Shown in pieces: positions 51,684 to 60,438 of a stretch of DNA of 64,000 bases. The notes beneath the pieces are model-generated. The model was given only the letters and a program-made list of their open reading frames with translations. It searched no databases and had not been told where the DNA came from. Origin of the DNA: Clostridium sp. HBUAS56010. GTDB taxonomy: Bacteria > Bacillota > Clostridia > Lachnospirales > Lachnospiraceae. Position 1 is the stretch's first letter, and each line of letters starts with the position of its first letter. The DNA lies in contig NZ_SULJ01000007.1 in assembly GCF_007115105.1 (NCBI RefSeq), positions 131,729-195,728 of the forward strand. Direction: 5' to 3'. A program made the translations under genes and the position numbers.

Positions 51684-54134
51684 ATGATAGACAGATTTAC
51701 GACAAAGGCCAGAACAGCGATTAATCTGGCTGTACAGGCTGCTGAACGGCTGGGGCATGGTTATGTGGGCACAGAACATCTGCTGATCGGGCTTCTGGAA
51801 GAAGGTACCGGGGTTGCAGCCAGAGTGTTAGAGGAAAATGGAGTAAAGGAAGAAAAAGTATTAAATTTAATCAGTCAGTTGATCTCTCCGGATCAGCCGG
51901 TTCGTCTTCAGGAAGACGGTGGTTATACTCCTGGTGCCAGAAGAGTTCTGGAGAACAGTTACCGGGAAGCAGTCCGGTTTAAGGCGAATTTAATCGGTAC
52001 AGAACATCTGTTGATTTCTGTGATCAGAGACAATGACTGTGTGGCTTCCAGACTATTAAACACCATTGGCGTCAGTATTCAGAAGTTATATATTGACGTG
52101 CTGGCTGCCATGGGAGAAGATGCACCTGCCAATAAAGAGGATTTGATTAAAGGTCATAAGGCAAAAGGCAATACACCTACTCTGGACAGCTACAGCAGAG
52201 ATCTGACTGATTTTGCCCAGAAGGGAAAACTGGATCCGGTGATTGGAAGAGAATCAGAGATCAAGCGGCTTATCCAGATCTTAAGCCGGAGAACCAAGAA
52301 CAATCCATGTCTGATCGGAGAACCAGGAGTGGGTAAGACGGCTGTGGTGGAAGGTCTTGCCCAGATGATTATAAATGGAGATGTACCGGAGACAATTGCC
52401 GGAAAACGTCTTTTAACCCTGGATTTATCCGGAATGGTAGCTGGTTCCAAATACCGGGGAGAGTTTGAAGAAAGAATTAAAAAGGTAATTGCTGAAGTCA
52501 TTGAAGATGGGGAAGTTCTTTTATTCATTGATGAGATTCATACCATCATTGGTGCTGGCGGAGCGGAAGGTGCCATTGATGCTTCGAACATCTTGAAACC
52601 TTCTCTTGCAAGGGGAGAGCTTCAGCTGATTGGAGCAACAACCATAGAAGAATACCGAAAATATATTGAAAAGGATTCTGCTCTTGAGAGACGTTTTCAG
52701 CCGGTAACCGTAGAGGAACCATCAGAAGAAGCAGCGGTTGGAATCTTAAGAGGATTAAAAGGACGCTATGAAGATCACCATAAAGTGACCATTACAGAAG
52801 ATGCCCTGGAGGCAGCAGTGAAATTGTCTTCCCGATATATCAATGACCGTTTTCTTCCGGATAAAGCCATTGATGTGATTGATGAAGCGTCTTCGAAAGT
52901 CCGTCTGACTACCTATGTGGAACCGGCAGAGATTAAAGTGCTGGAAGCAGAGATTGAGCAGATGGAAGACCAGAAAGAAGAAGCAATCAAAGCAGAGGCA
53001 TATGAAAAAGCAGGAGTTATTAAGAAAAGACAGGAAAAGAAGCGGGAAAAGATAGAAAAGATCCGTGAGAAATGGCAGAAAGAAAAGACAAGCAAGAGTT
53101 TGATTGTTGACGAGGGAGAGATTGCAGATGTAATCTCAAGCTGGACGAAGATTCCGGTTAGAAAACTGGAAGAAGAGGAGAGCGAGCGTCTGCGGAATTT
53201 AGAGAATATTCTTCATGAACGGGTAATCGGTCAGGAAGAAGCGGTTACAGCAGTTGCAAAAGCCATAAGACGAGGCAGAGTGGGATTAAAAGATCCAAAA
53301 CGCCCCATTGGCTCCTTCTTATTCTTAGGACCTACGGGAGTGGGAAAGACAGAATTATCAAAGGCTCTTTCTGAAGCTATGTTTGGAACAGAGAATGCGC
53401 TGATCCGGGTTGATATGTCAGAATACATGGAAAAGCACAGTGTGTCAAAGATGATTGGTTCTCCGCCAGGATACGTTGGATATGACGAAGGTGGACAGTT
53501 AAGTGAAAAAGTGAGGAGAAATCCATACTCGGTCATATTGTTTGATGAGATTGAGAAAGCCCATCCGGATGTTTTTAATATTCTTCTTCAGGTCCTGGAT
53601 GACGGACATATTACAGATGCCCAGGGGCGGAAGATTGATTTTAAGAATACCATTATTATTATGACTTCCAATGCAGGTGCAGAGAATATTGTCTCTCCCA
53701 AGCGGCTGGGATTTGGTGCGGCTGCCGATGAAAAAGCGGATTACAAGCTGATGAAGGACCGGGTTATGGAGGAAGTGAAGAAGTTATTTAAACCGGAATT
53801 TATTAACCGTATTGACGAGATCATCGTGTTCCATCCGTTAAATAAACTTCACATGAAGGATATCGTTACAATTATGATGAAAGATATTATGAAACGCACT
53901 TCTGAGCAGATGAATATTATACTGCAGGTGGAGGAAGAAGCAAAGGATTATCTGATTCAGAAAGGCTACGATGAGAAATATGGAGCAAGACCATTAAGAA
54001 GAACCATTCAGAACTGCCTGGAGGATAAGCTTGCAGAAGAAATCTTAAGCGGAGCAGTAAAAAATGGAGATGAAGTGCTTGTAACATCTGATGCCGATGG
54101 TTTAAAGTTTTCTGTGAAAGAGCTGGTAAAATAG
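51684..54134 (+). CDS. clpC: ClpC ATPase
   Basis: An 816-residue Hsp100 unfoldase for the ClpP protease. Two N-terminal Clp-N repeats (FTTKARTAINLAVQAAERLG, GTEHLLIGLLEEG) are followed by the first AAA+ domain with Walker A GEPGVGKTA, a middle helical M domain containing a UVR motif (about 420-460), and the second AAA+ domain with GPTGVGKTE, and a C-terminal D2-small domain. Adapter McsB and other proteins bind the N and M domains. Gap of 100 bases to the next gene holds TATAAT near 54159, a possible promoter. Confidence 0.95.
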   Translation: MIDRFTTKARTAINLAVQAAERLGHGYVGTEHLLIGLLEEGTGVAARVLEENGVKEEKVLNLISQLISPDQPVRLQEDGGYTPGARRVLENSYREAVRFKANLIGTEHLLISVIRDNDCVASRLLNTIGVSIQKLYIDVLAAMGEDAPANKEDLIKGHKAKGNTPTLDSYSRDLTDFAQKGKLDPVIGRESEIKRLIQILSRRTKNNPCLIGEPGVGKTAVVEGLAQMIINGDVPETIAGKRLLTLDLSGMVAGSKYRGEFEERIKKVIAEVIEDGEVLLFIDEIHTIIGAGGAEGAIDASNILKPSLARGELQLIGATTIEEYRKYIEKDSALERRFQPVTVEEPSEEAAVGILRGLKGRYEDHHKVTITEDALEAAVKLSSRYINDRFLPDKAIDVIDEASSKVRLTTYVEPAEIKVLEAEIEQMEDQKEEAIKAEAYEKAGVIKKRQEKKREKIEKIREKWQKEKTSKSLIVDEGEIADVISSWTKIPVRKLEEEESERLRNLENILHERVIGQEEAVTAVAKAIRRGRVGLKDPKRPIGSFLFLGPTGVGKTELSKALSEAMFGTENALIRVDMSEYMEKHSVSKMIGSPPGYVGYDEGGQLSEKVRRNPYSVILFDEIEKAHPDVFNILLQVLDDGHITDAQGRKIDFKNTIIIMTSNAGAENIVSPKRLGFGAAADEKADYKLMKDRVMEEVKKLFKPEFINRIDEIIVFHPLNKLHMKDIVTIMMKDIMKRTSEQMNIILQVEEEAKDYLIQKGYDEKYGARPLRRTIQNCLEDKLAEEILSGAVKNGDEVLVTSDADGLKFSVKELVK

Positions 54135-54234
54135 CTAGCCATTTCTTATTGGTTCGTGTATAATAATTACAAGCGAAAAGATTTGTTCTTCGCAAAAAAG
54201 GGATAAGTAAAGAAAATACTAGGAGGGCAAGCCG

Positions 54235-54648
54235 ATGCCGGTAATTGAAGAGTTAATCCGCACAGAAGAAGACGGAACAATCAGTTTTGGTAATTACGAA
54301 TTAGGAGCAAAGTCAAAATTACAGGATTTTGAACACCATGGCGATTTATATAAAGTAAAGACATTTTATGAGATAACCAAGCTGGAACGCAACGGCATGT
54401 TTGTATACGAATCTGTACCGGGTACAGCCGTGGAACATTTTATGGTTTCCGATGATGGAGTAGAGTTTTTGGTGGAAGGCAATAAAGATGCCCAGCTTAC
54501 GGTTCAGTTGGCAGAGGATACCGAATATGAAGTATTTGTAGAAGGAGAAGCTGCCGGAAGTGTGAGAACTAATATGAGCGGAAAGCTTTCTGCAAGCGTA
54601 GAGCTGAATGAAGGAACACCGGTATCTGTGAAGATCAATCGTAAGTAA
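54235..54648 (+). CDS. Conserved hypothetical protein between clpC and radA
   Basis: A 137-residue acidic, beta-rich protein (FVYESVPGTAVEHFMVSDDG, VQLAEDTEYEVFVEGEA). I do not recognise a catalytic site. Similar proteins in Lachnospiraceae are sometimes labelled endosialidase, which the sequence does not support. The single-domain beta fold and the position between two proteostasis/repair genes invite study. ATG at 54235 follows AGGAGGGCA. Confidence 0.7.
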   Translation: MPVIEELIRTEEDGTISFGNYELGAKSKLQDFEHHGDLYKVKTFYEITKLERNGMFVYESVPGTAVEHFMVSDDGVEFLVEGNKDAQLTVQLAEDTEYEVFVEGEAAGSVRTNMSGKLSASVELNEGTPVSVKINRK

Positions 54649-54662
54649 TAACAATAAAAGTC

Positions 54663-54702
54663 AGGTTCGGCTCTTTGATCAGGAGCCGGACCTTCTTTTT
54701 TA
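54663..54702 (+). terminator. Terminator after the hypothetical gene
   Basis: GGTTCGGCTC pairs with GAGCCGGACC, followed by TTCTTTTTT; it lies directly before the radA ribosome site. Confidence 0.8.
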
Positions 54703-54715
54703 AGGAGGAAACCAG

Positions 54716-56107
54716 ATGGCAAAGGCGAAAGCGACTGCATTTTTTTGTAAGGAATGTGGATATGAATCACCAAAATGGCTGGGTCAGTGTCCAGGATGCA
54801 GAGAGTGGAATACATTTGTGGAAGAACCTGTGGGTAAAAAGGAGTCTGTTCAGAAGCGGGGAATCGGAACTGGCTCAGGAAGCGGTATCTCTTCTTTAAA
54901 GGCGAAGCCGGCAAGACTTTCAGAGATTCATTTGGATGAACAGGACCGAATGAAGACTGGTTATGAAGAACTTGACCGTGTGCTTGGAGGCGGTGTGGTA
55001 AAAGGTTCACTGGTATTAGTAGGCGGGGATCCAGGTATCGGCAAGTCTACCCTGTTGTTACAGGTGTGCCGCAATCTTGCTTCATCAGGACAAAAGGTGC
55101 TTTACATATCAGGAGAAGAGTCTTTAAAACAGATTAAACTCCGTGCGAACCGGATTGGAGAAGTGACCGGGGATCTGTTATTTCTTTGTGAAACAAGTCT
55201 GGATATTATTGAAGGCGTTATTAAAGAGGAGAAACCAGATGTGGTTATTATTGACTCTATTCAGACCATGTTCCGGGAAGAAGTTACTTCTACGCCCGGC
55301 AGTGTAAGCCAGGTAAGGGAATCTACCAATATTCTGCTGCAGATTGCAAAAGGATCTGGAATTGCAGTGTTTATCGTAGGTCATGTTACAAAGGAAGGTG
55401 TAGTAGCGGGACCAAGAGTGTTGGAGCACATGGTTGATACGGTTCTTTACTTTGAGGGAGAAAGAAGTGCTTCTTACCGGATTATCCGGGGCGTAAAGAA
55501 CCGGTTTGGGTCCACCAATGAGATCGGTGTATTTGAAATGGTGGAAAGCGGTCTGGCAGAGGTGTTGAACCCATCGGAATATATGTTAAGCGGAAGACCG
55601 GAGGAAGCTTCGGGAGCAGTGGTTGCCTGCTCCATGGAGGGAACCAGACCCATGCTTTTGGAGGTACAGGCTTTGATCACTCCTACCGCTTTTGGTATGC
55701 CAAGGCGTACTGCAGCGGGAACTGATTATAACCGTGTGAATCTGCTGATGGCGGTTCTGGAAAAGAGATGTCATTACGATCTGTCTCATTTTGATGCTTA
55801 TGTGAATATTACAGGTGGATTGCGGATGAATGAGCCAGCTCTTGATCTGGCGATTTTAATGGCGATTGTATCCAGCATGAAAGACCGGGCTGTAGATTCC
55901 AAAACCATTATCTTTGGAGAAGTGGGACTGTCTGGCGAGGTCCGTGCCGTTTCCATGGCGCAGCAGAGAGTCAATGAAGCAAAAAAACTGGGATTTAAGA
56001 CCTGTATTCTGCCAAAGATCAGCATGGAGAAGATGGGTCATGTAGATGGAATACGGCTGATGGGGGTTGGAAATGTAAGAGAGGCAATTATAGGGCTGGC
56101 AGATTAG
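54716..56107 (+). CDS. radA: DNA repair protein RadA
   Basis: A 463-residue RadA/Sms. The N-terminal zinc finger is FFCKECGYESPKWLGQCPGC-like (four Cys in 10-30), the ATPase core has Walker A GGDPGIGKSTLLL, the RadA-specific KNRFGSTNEIG motif, and the C-terminal Lon-like domain (GGLRMNEPALDLAI, GEVGLSGEVRAV). RadA promotes branch migration in recombination. It ends the clpC cluster; a short gap separates it from the pectinesterase. Confidence 0.95.
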   Translation: MAKAKATAFFCKECGYESPKWLGQCPGCREWNTFVEEPVGKKESVQKRGIGTGSGSGISSLKAKPARLSEIHLDEQDRMKTGYEELDRVLGGGVVKGSLVLVGGDPGIGKSTLLLQVCRNLASSGQKVLYISGEESLKQIKLRANRIGEVTGDLLFLCETSLDIIEGVIKEEKPDVVIIDSIQTMFREEVTSTPGSVSQVRESTNILLQIAKGSGIAVFIVGHVTKEGVVAGPRVLEHMVDTVLYFEGERSASYRIIRGVKNRFGSTNEIGVFEMVESGLAEVLNPSEYMLSGRPEEASGAVVACSMEGTRPMLLEVQALITPTAFGMPRRTAAGTDYNRVNLLMAVLEKRCHYDLSHFDAYVNITGGLRMNEPALDLAILMAIVSSMKDRAVDSKTIIFGEVGLSGEVRAVSMAQQRVNEAKKLGFKTCILPKISMEKMGHVDGIRLMGVGNVREAIIGLAD

Positions 56108-56241
56108 GGTGTGTCTAAAACTCATTGGTCCAATACTTGTACTAAATATTTCTCCTTGGCGATATATTATTCATATAGGGGCTTATTATAAGTTTCAGCC
56201 ATAATACGCAGAACTTTATGTGAGAAGGAGAGGGGATTGAA

Positions 56242-58803
56242 ATGAGGGAGAGAAGGGGCAGAAAAAAGCAATGGAAAAAAGGAATCTCTTTACTGATGAC
56301 AGTTATGATGGCAGTATTGCTGGCAGCCGTTCCAACAACGATAAGAGCTGAACCAACAGACCAGGTAAGTTTACAGATCACAGATCCCAGTGGTTTATTA
56401 AAAACATCATCCTATGGCTCGGTCATGACGCTGACCCAGTCAGCAGTAGATGGTTCCATGCCTCAAAATGCCAGTGACCCAGGGATAAATGTGAGTTATG
56501 TGGGTTTTCCCTACACCAGACAGGCTCATGTCATGAGTCTTGATTTAAAGATCAAAGATTATTCAATTACAGGAACCGAAGCAGCAAAGACAGGACTTTT
56601 TGTAGGTGTGTTCCAGAATCCTGAAAAAGGAGGACTGTTTGCAAGTCTTGGTTTTCGGGGATACAATGGGGATATTGGGTCCGATTCTTTATCCGGATAC
56701 TGGATTAAGGGAACTGGAAATGCAGGAAATGGAAGTCCCAAATATACCGTAAGCCAGGGAACCAGATACCATGTTGTATTTGAAAAGAATGATGCCGGAT
56801 ATCTGGCTGTTTTCACCAATATGAATAATAAGGTAACCGATAAAAAGCAGTTTAAATCATCGGAAATGCTTTTAACTCCTGATGAAGAAGTATCTTATGG
56901 ACTTGCACTGATTGGAGTATCTGCTGAAATGAAAAATCTGATGCTGAAAGATGAGAATGGGGCTGTGCTTTATGACCAGAATCGCACATTTAAAGAGGAA
57001 GGAATTCCTCCTGTTGTAAGCCGTATCACAAGAACGGCTGTTACCCAGGACCGCAGCAGCATTCAGTTATCATGGAAGGGAAAAGGAGCGGTGGGAGATG
57101 GCAGATACGGAATAGAGCTATCAAAAGATGGAGGAAAGACATATAAGTTGCTGGAGGAAACAGAGAAAAGATCCTATATTTATCCAGTAACAGAAAATGG
57201 AAGATATTTGTTTAAAGTCTATGGCCTATGCAAAGGAGAAAAGACGACACCTGTTTTTTCCAGAATGATTGAGTATGTTTTGCCTCTTCCTGCACCGGTG
57301 GTTCATGCAGAAAGTATGGATGGCGCAATAAAACTGGACTGGGATGCGATTCCAGAGGCCTCCTCATATGAGATATACCGGTCAAAGGCAAAATCAGGAA
57401 CTTATGATTTTATTGCCTCTGTTACCGGAGATAGTTATATGGATACGGCAGAGAATGAGCAGCCCTATTATTATCGGGTGATAGCCAAAGATCTTACCAA
57501 TTCAAGCAATCCCTCAACCGAAGTTTTTAGTATGGCAACTGCCGGGCATGTGGGAACGTATGCGTATGGAACGGAAGCAGCAGTTTTCACCATCAGTAAA
57601 GAGTCAAATGACACAATTCTGTCTGAGAAACGTGTGAGTCTGAAAGGAAGTGTGGACCGCACAGGCGAAGTTTGGCTGACTGTCAATGGAAATACGGTAA
57701 AAAGCGATGAGATAAAGGCTGGTAAAAAGTTTAATTTCCGTTTTTCCATCCAGAATGGACCCAATGATGTGGTATTGTACCATCAGTCAGAAGATGGGCG
57801 TATTTCCCGTAAACCATTTCATTTTGTTGGGCTGGAACGGTATGATATGATGGTGGATTCGTCTTATGATGGGCCTGACGGACAGACAAAGAGCGGAATC
57901 CCCACTTATCATACAGTACAGGCAGCGGTATCAGCAGTGCCGGCAGACAATCAGAAACAGGTAGTTATCTTGATCCGTAATGGAAATTATTATGAAAAGG
58001 TAGATGTTACATCACCCTATATCAGTCTGATTGGAGAAGACAGTAAAAAAACCATATTGTATTTTGATAAGGCGAGTGGGAGCAAACAGCCGGACGGGAA
58101 GGAATATGGAACGGGAGGAAGTTCCAGTGTTACGGTTTCTTCATCGGCTTTAGGATTTACTGCGGAAAATATGACCATCGCAAATACCTTTGATTATGTA
58201 AATTCTCCAGTAAAGGGAAAGCAGGCGGTCGCCTTTTATAATAAGGCAGATCAGAGCGTCCTTACCAATGTGAGATTTTTGGGATATCAGGATACGCTTT
58301 ATGTGGATGGAGGTGGTAAGTCCGGTGCCAGACAATATTACCGTCAATGTTATGTGGAGGGCAATGTAGACTTTATTTTCGGTAAGGCACAGGCGGTATT
58401 GGAAGACTGTGATATCGTATCCCTGCTTCCAGGTTATATTACAGCACCAAGTACAGAGCCAACGGGTGAGATTGGTTTTGTATTTCTGGATTGCAGATTA
58501 TATGCGGCAGAAGGAGTTGGGGATCAGACGGTATATCTTGGGCGGCCATGGGGGGCGGCGGCTTCATCTGTTTATATTAACTGCTATATGGGAGCGCAGA
58601 TTTCTGATAAAGGGTATACGGATATGGGAAGCAACCCGTATCAGAATGCCCGTTTTGCAGAGTACGGTTCTTATGGGCCTGGATTTCATGTGACAGACAG
58701 CCGGATTCAGTTGTCCAAAGAGGAAGCAGGTACTTATACCTTAGAAAGAATTCTGGGGACAGAAATGTGGGGATTTTTGTCGCAGGGCAGAGAAAGTCGG
58801 TAA
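56242..58803 (+). CDS. Secreted pectinesterase with accessory beta domains
   Basis: An 853-residue exported enzyme. A signal peptide (ISLLMTVMMAVLLAAVPTT) is followed by an N-terminal beta-sandwich region to about 250, fibronectin III-like domains at about 255-435 (SRITRTAVTQDRSSIQLSW, KLDWDAIPEASSYEIYRS), a further beta domain, and the pectinesterase beta-helix from about 550 to 830. Catalytic marks are GYQDTLYVDG and GNVDFIFGKAQ with the two Asp residues, and GRPWGAAASSVYINCY. It removes methyl esters from pectin. No wall anchor is visible. ATG at 56242 lies after AGGAGAGGGG. Terminator at 58816. Confidence 0.9.
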   Translation: MRERRGRKKQWKKGISLLMTVMMAVLLAAVPTTIRAEPTDQVSLQITDPSGLLKTSSYGSVMTLTQSAVDGSMPQNASDPGINVSYVGFPYTRQAHVMSLDLKIKDYSITGTEAAKTGLFVGVFQNPEKGGLFASLGFRGYNGDIGSDSLSGYWIKGTGNAGNGSPKYTVSQGTRYHVVFEKNDAGYLAVFTNMNNKVTDKKQFKSSEMLLTPDEEVSYGLALIGVSAEMKNLMLKDENGAVLYDQNRTFKEEGIPPVVSRITRTAVTQDRSSIQLSWKGKGAVGDGRYGIELSKDGGKTYKLLEETEKRSYIYPVTENGRYLFKVYGLCKGEKTTPVFSRMIEYVLPLPAPVVHAESMDGAIKLDWDAIPEASSYEIYRSKAKSGTYDFIASVTGDSYMDTAENEQPYYYRVIAKDLTNSSNPSTEVFSMATAGHVGTYAYGTEAAVFTISKESNDTILSEKRVSLKGSVDRTGEVWLTVNGNTVKSDEIKAGKKFNFRFSIQNGPNDVVLYHQSEDGRISRKPFHFVGLERYDMMVDSSYDGPDGQTKSGIPTYHTVQAAVSAVPADNQKQVVILIRNGNYYEKVDVTSPYISLIGEDSKKTILYFDKASGSKQPDGKEYGTGGSSSVTVSSSALGFTAENMTIANTFDYVNSPVKGKQAVAFYNKADQSVLTNVRFLGYQDTLYVDGGGKSGARQYYRQCYVEGNVDFIFGKAQAVLEDCDIVSLLPGYITAPSTEPTGEIGFVFLDCRLYAAEGVGDQTVYLGRPWGAAASSVYINCYMGAQISDKGYTDMGSNPYQNARFAEYGSYGPGFHVTDSRIQLSKEEAGTYTLERILGTEMWGFLSQGRESR

Positions 58804-58815
58804 TATTTGAAAAAT

Positions 58816-58855
58816 AAAAAGCCACAAAGTTTTTTCGACTTTGTGGCTTAATTTA
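58816..58855 (+). terminator. Terminator after the pectinesterase gene
   Basis: AAGCCACAAAG (58819) pairs with CTTTGTGGCTT (58839) around TTTTTTCGA. It is the last feature with host composition. Confidence 0.85.
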
Positions 58856-58881
58856 GCAGGGGAAGAGGGGCTCGAACCCAC
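58854..58881 (-). repeat. tRNA 3'-end-like sequence, candidate attachment site
   Basis: Read on the minus strand this holds GGGTTCGAGCCCC, the T-arm signature, then TCTTCCCCTGCTA as an acceptor-like end. No matching 5' half is present nearby, so it is not a whole tRNA. Integrases of islands commonly recombine at tRNA 3' ends and leave such a copy. Confidence 0.5.
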
Positions 58882-58883
58882 TG

Positions 58884-58956
58884 TTGGGCACAAAAACGTG
58901 ATAGAATAAGGAGGTTGTGACACTTCATCCATTATTGGGCACAATCTTGGGCACAA
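58884..58956. repeat. Three direct copies of TTGGGCACAA
   Basis: Copies at 58884-58893, 58935-58944 and 58947-58956. The last two overlap the fossil integrase end. They resemble the arm-type repeats that tyrosine integrases bind near attachment sites. Confidence 0.5.
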
Positions 58957-58990
58957 AACCAATGGCAACATTAATCCGGATAAAACAAAT
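58925..58990 (-). pseudogene. Possible fossil of an integrase C-terminus
   Basis: On the minus strand, a 21-codon stretch ends at TGA (58925-58927) and reads ...RINVAIGFVPKIVPNNG. The FVPxxVPN-type ending is typical of tyrosine recombinases that reach to their attachment site. An in-frame stop (58991-58993) ends the frame upstream, and nothing recognisable precedes it, so only the tail remains. Confidence 0.4.
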
Positions 58991-59048
58991 TTATATATAA
59001 ATACATTTATTATATTATCATTATTAAGTGTACTTATATATAAATTTG
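58986..59048. repeat. 15-base inverted repeat, A+T-rich
   Basis: CAAATTTATATATAA (58986-59000) and TTATATATAAATTTG (59034-59048) are perfect inverted copies with 33 bases between. Each arm contains a palindrome. It may be a binding site or a hairpin before the first island gene. Confidence 0.45.
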
Positions 59049-59125
59049 TATTTTCTGGTATACAATCACTCGATTTATGATATAATCTATACGTTGAATA
59101 ATATCATATAAGGAGGCAATATATC

Positions 59126-59359
59126 ATGGCAAGAGGAGTTCGTAAGACACCAATAGAAAAACTCAATGAGGAACTCATTAAAACAAAAGATGAAATAGTA
59201 AGCCATAAGGATGCCATTAAATCGCTTGAAGAAAAATGTAAACAATTAGAGAAAGAATTGAAATTAGAAGAATTAAAAGAGTTGTCCAATGTGCTAGAGG
59301 ATAACAATATTTCAATTACTGAATTAAAAGACTTGATTGCAAATAAAGATAAAAACTGA
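59126..59359 (+). CDS. Small coiled-coil protein
   Basis: A 77-residue charged protein with a basic start (ARGVRKTPIEKLNEELIK) and a heptad pattern through ALKSLEEKCKQLEKELKLEELK-like residues 25-50, predicting a coiled coil. It has a strong AGGAGG and a TATAAT at 59081. Similar short Lys/Glu-rich proteins are found in mobile elements, but no function is known to me. It is the first gene of the island and is closed by the hairpin at 59374, then 240 bases without a gene precede the lexA box. Confidence 0.7.
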   Translation: MARGVRKTPIEKLNEELIKTKDEIVSHKDAIKSLEEKCKQLEKELKLEELKELSNVLEDNNISITELKDLIANKDKN

Positions 59360-59373
59360 ATCTTAATATAAAT

Positions 59374-59400
59374 TAGGCTAGTCTCATGACTGGCTTATTT
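59374..59400 (+). terminator. Terminator after the coiled-coil gene
   Basis: GGCTAGTC pairs with GACTGGCT (one G-U) around TCAT, followed by TATTTTATTT. The stretch 59401-59640 shows a CCCTGT/ACAGGG hairpin near 59533-59548 but no supported gene. Confidence 0.7.
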
Positions 59401-59642
59401 TATTTAGTATCACATAAGAAAAACAGCCCCTTGTACTTTGACCGGTACGGGATATGCTAGCAGACGGAATATTTATGCTAAAACATATCCTGGTATTGCT
59501 GACTTATATGGATAAGTTAAAAAAATAGCACGACCCTGTAGCAACAGGGCGTAAGATATCACCTTGTATATGTATGATCTCTTTATAATCCAATATAACA
59601 CATATTACTATGAAAATCGATAGAAAATAATATTAAAAAACA

Positions 59643-59681
59643 GAACATATGTTTGATTTTTGCTCCGAGTTATGTTATGCT
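59643..59681 (+). promoter_or_regulatory. lexA promoter with LexA box
   Basis: GAACATATGTTTG (59643-59655) matches the Gram-positive LexA site and overlaps the -35 TTGATT (59653-59658); 17 bases on lies TATGCT (59676-59681). It would give autoregulation of lexA. An ATG inside the box is therefore not a start. Confidence 0.82.
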
Positions 59682-59714
59682 AAATATGCTTCATTAAAAA
59701 TTGGAGGTGATCAC

Positions 59715-60335
59715 ATGAATACACTCACTAAAAAACAGCAATTGGTACTAGATTATATTAAGCAATCAATTTTAAAAAATGGATACCCTCCAACCGTGAG
59801 AGAAATTGCCACTGAAATTGGAGTAAAATCTGCATCGACCGTACAAAGGCATATAGAGGTATTGATAGAAAAAGAATATATGAGAAGAGATCCAACAAAG
59901 CCCAGAACCATTGAGATTATTGATGACTGCTTTAATCTTACCCGCAGAGAGGTCGTGAATGTCCCTGTATTAGGAACAGTCGCAGCCGGTCAGCCTCTTT
60001 ATGCTGAGAAAAATATAGAGAATTACTATCCGATTCCTTCTGATTTTCTTCCCAATGAAGAAACTTTTATGTTAAAGGTAATAGGCAACAGCATGGTTAA
60101 CGCAGGCATATTGGAAGGAGATCAGATTATAGTTAAGATGACATCGGAAGTAAAAAACAATGACATTGTTGTTGCTCTTATAGATGATATTGTCACGATA
60201 AAACGTTTTTTTAAAGAAGATGGACACTATAGACTTCAACCAGAAAACGATTCTATGGAACCGATTATTGTAGACCGCTTGAAGGTTTTAGGAAAAGTTA
60301 TTGGACTGTTTCGGAAAGGTATACACAATATATAA
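59715..60335 (+). CDS. lexA: LexA repressor, island copy
   Basis: A 206-residue SOS repressor. The N-terminal winged helix (residues 1-65) has PTVREIATEIGVKSASTVQRHI. Self-cleavage should occur at Ala91-Gly92 (VAAG/QP); the catalytic dyad is Ser126 (GNSMVNAG) and Lys163 (IVTIKRF). RecA-triggered cleavage would release SOS genes. ATG at 59715 follows GGAGGTGATCAC; the frame upstream enters the LexA box. It stands directly before the second dinB, and both have boxes, so it probably governs this cassette. Whether the host carries another lexA is not visible here. Confidence 0.94.
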   Translation: MNTLTKKQQLVLDYIKQSILKNGYPPTVREIATEIGVKSASTVQRHIEVLIEKEYMRRDPTKPRTIEIIDDCFNLTRREVVNVPVLGTVAAGQPLYAEKNIENYYPIPSDFLPNEETFMLKVIGNSMVNAGILEGDQIIVKMTSEVKNNDIVVALIDDIVTIKRFFKEDGHYRLQPENDSMEPIIVDRLKVLGKVIGLFRKGIHNI

Positions 60336-60389
60336 AACATAAAATTAATTAGGGAAGCAGAAATGCTTCCTATAATTTCCACTATTAAA

Positions 60390-60403
60390 CGAACATACAT
60401 TCG
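60390..60403 (+). promoter_or_regulatory. LexA box before the island dinB
   Basis: CGAACATACATTCG (60390-60403), one half-site base from a perfect palindrome. A TATAAT lies at 60406-60411, three bases on, so a bound repressor would block the promoter. Confidence 0.75.
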
Positions 60404-60438
60404 ATTATAATGTATATAATATAGTTGGAGGTGATGTT

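Noticed and set aside
58741-58971. A 76-residue open frame on the minus strand across the island edge
   Set aside because: It runs through the terminator and the tRNA-like segment in a frame different from the integrase tail; it is chance.
58854-58990. A complete tRNA gene on the minus strand
   Set aside because: Only a T arm and acceptor end can be drawn; the T stem has a mismatch and there is no anticodon arm next to it.
59470-59530. A 17-codon frame (MLKHILVLL...) in the island gap
   Set aside because: No ribosome site and too short to support.
59649-59714. An earlier start for lexA at 59649
   Set aside because: That ATG lies within the LexA box and upstream of the -10; GGAGGTGATCAC points to 59715.
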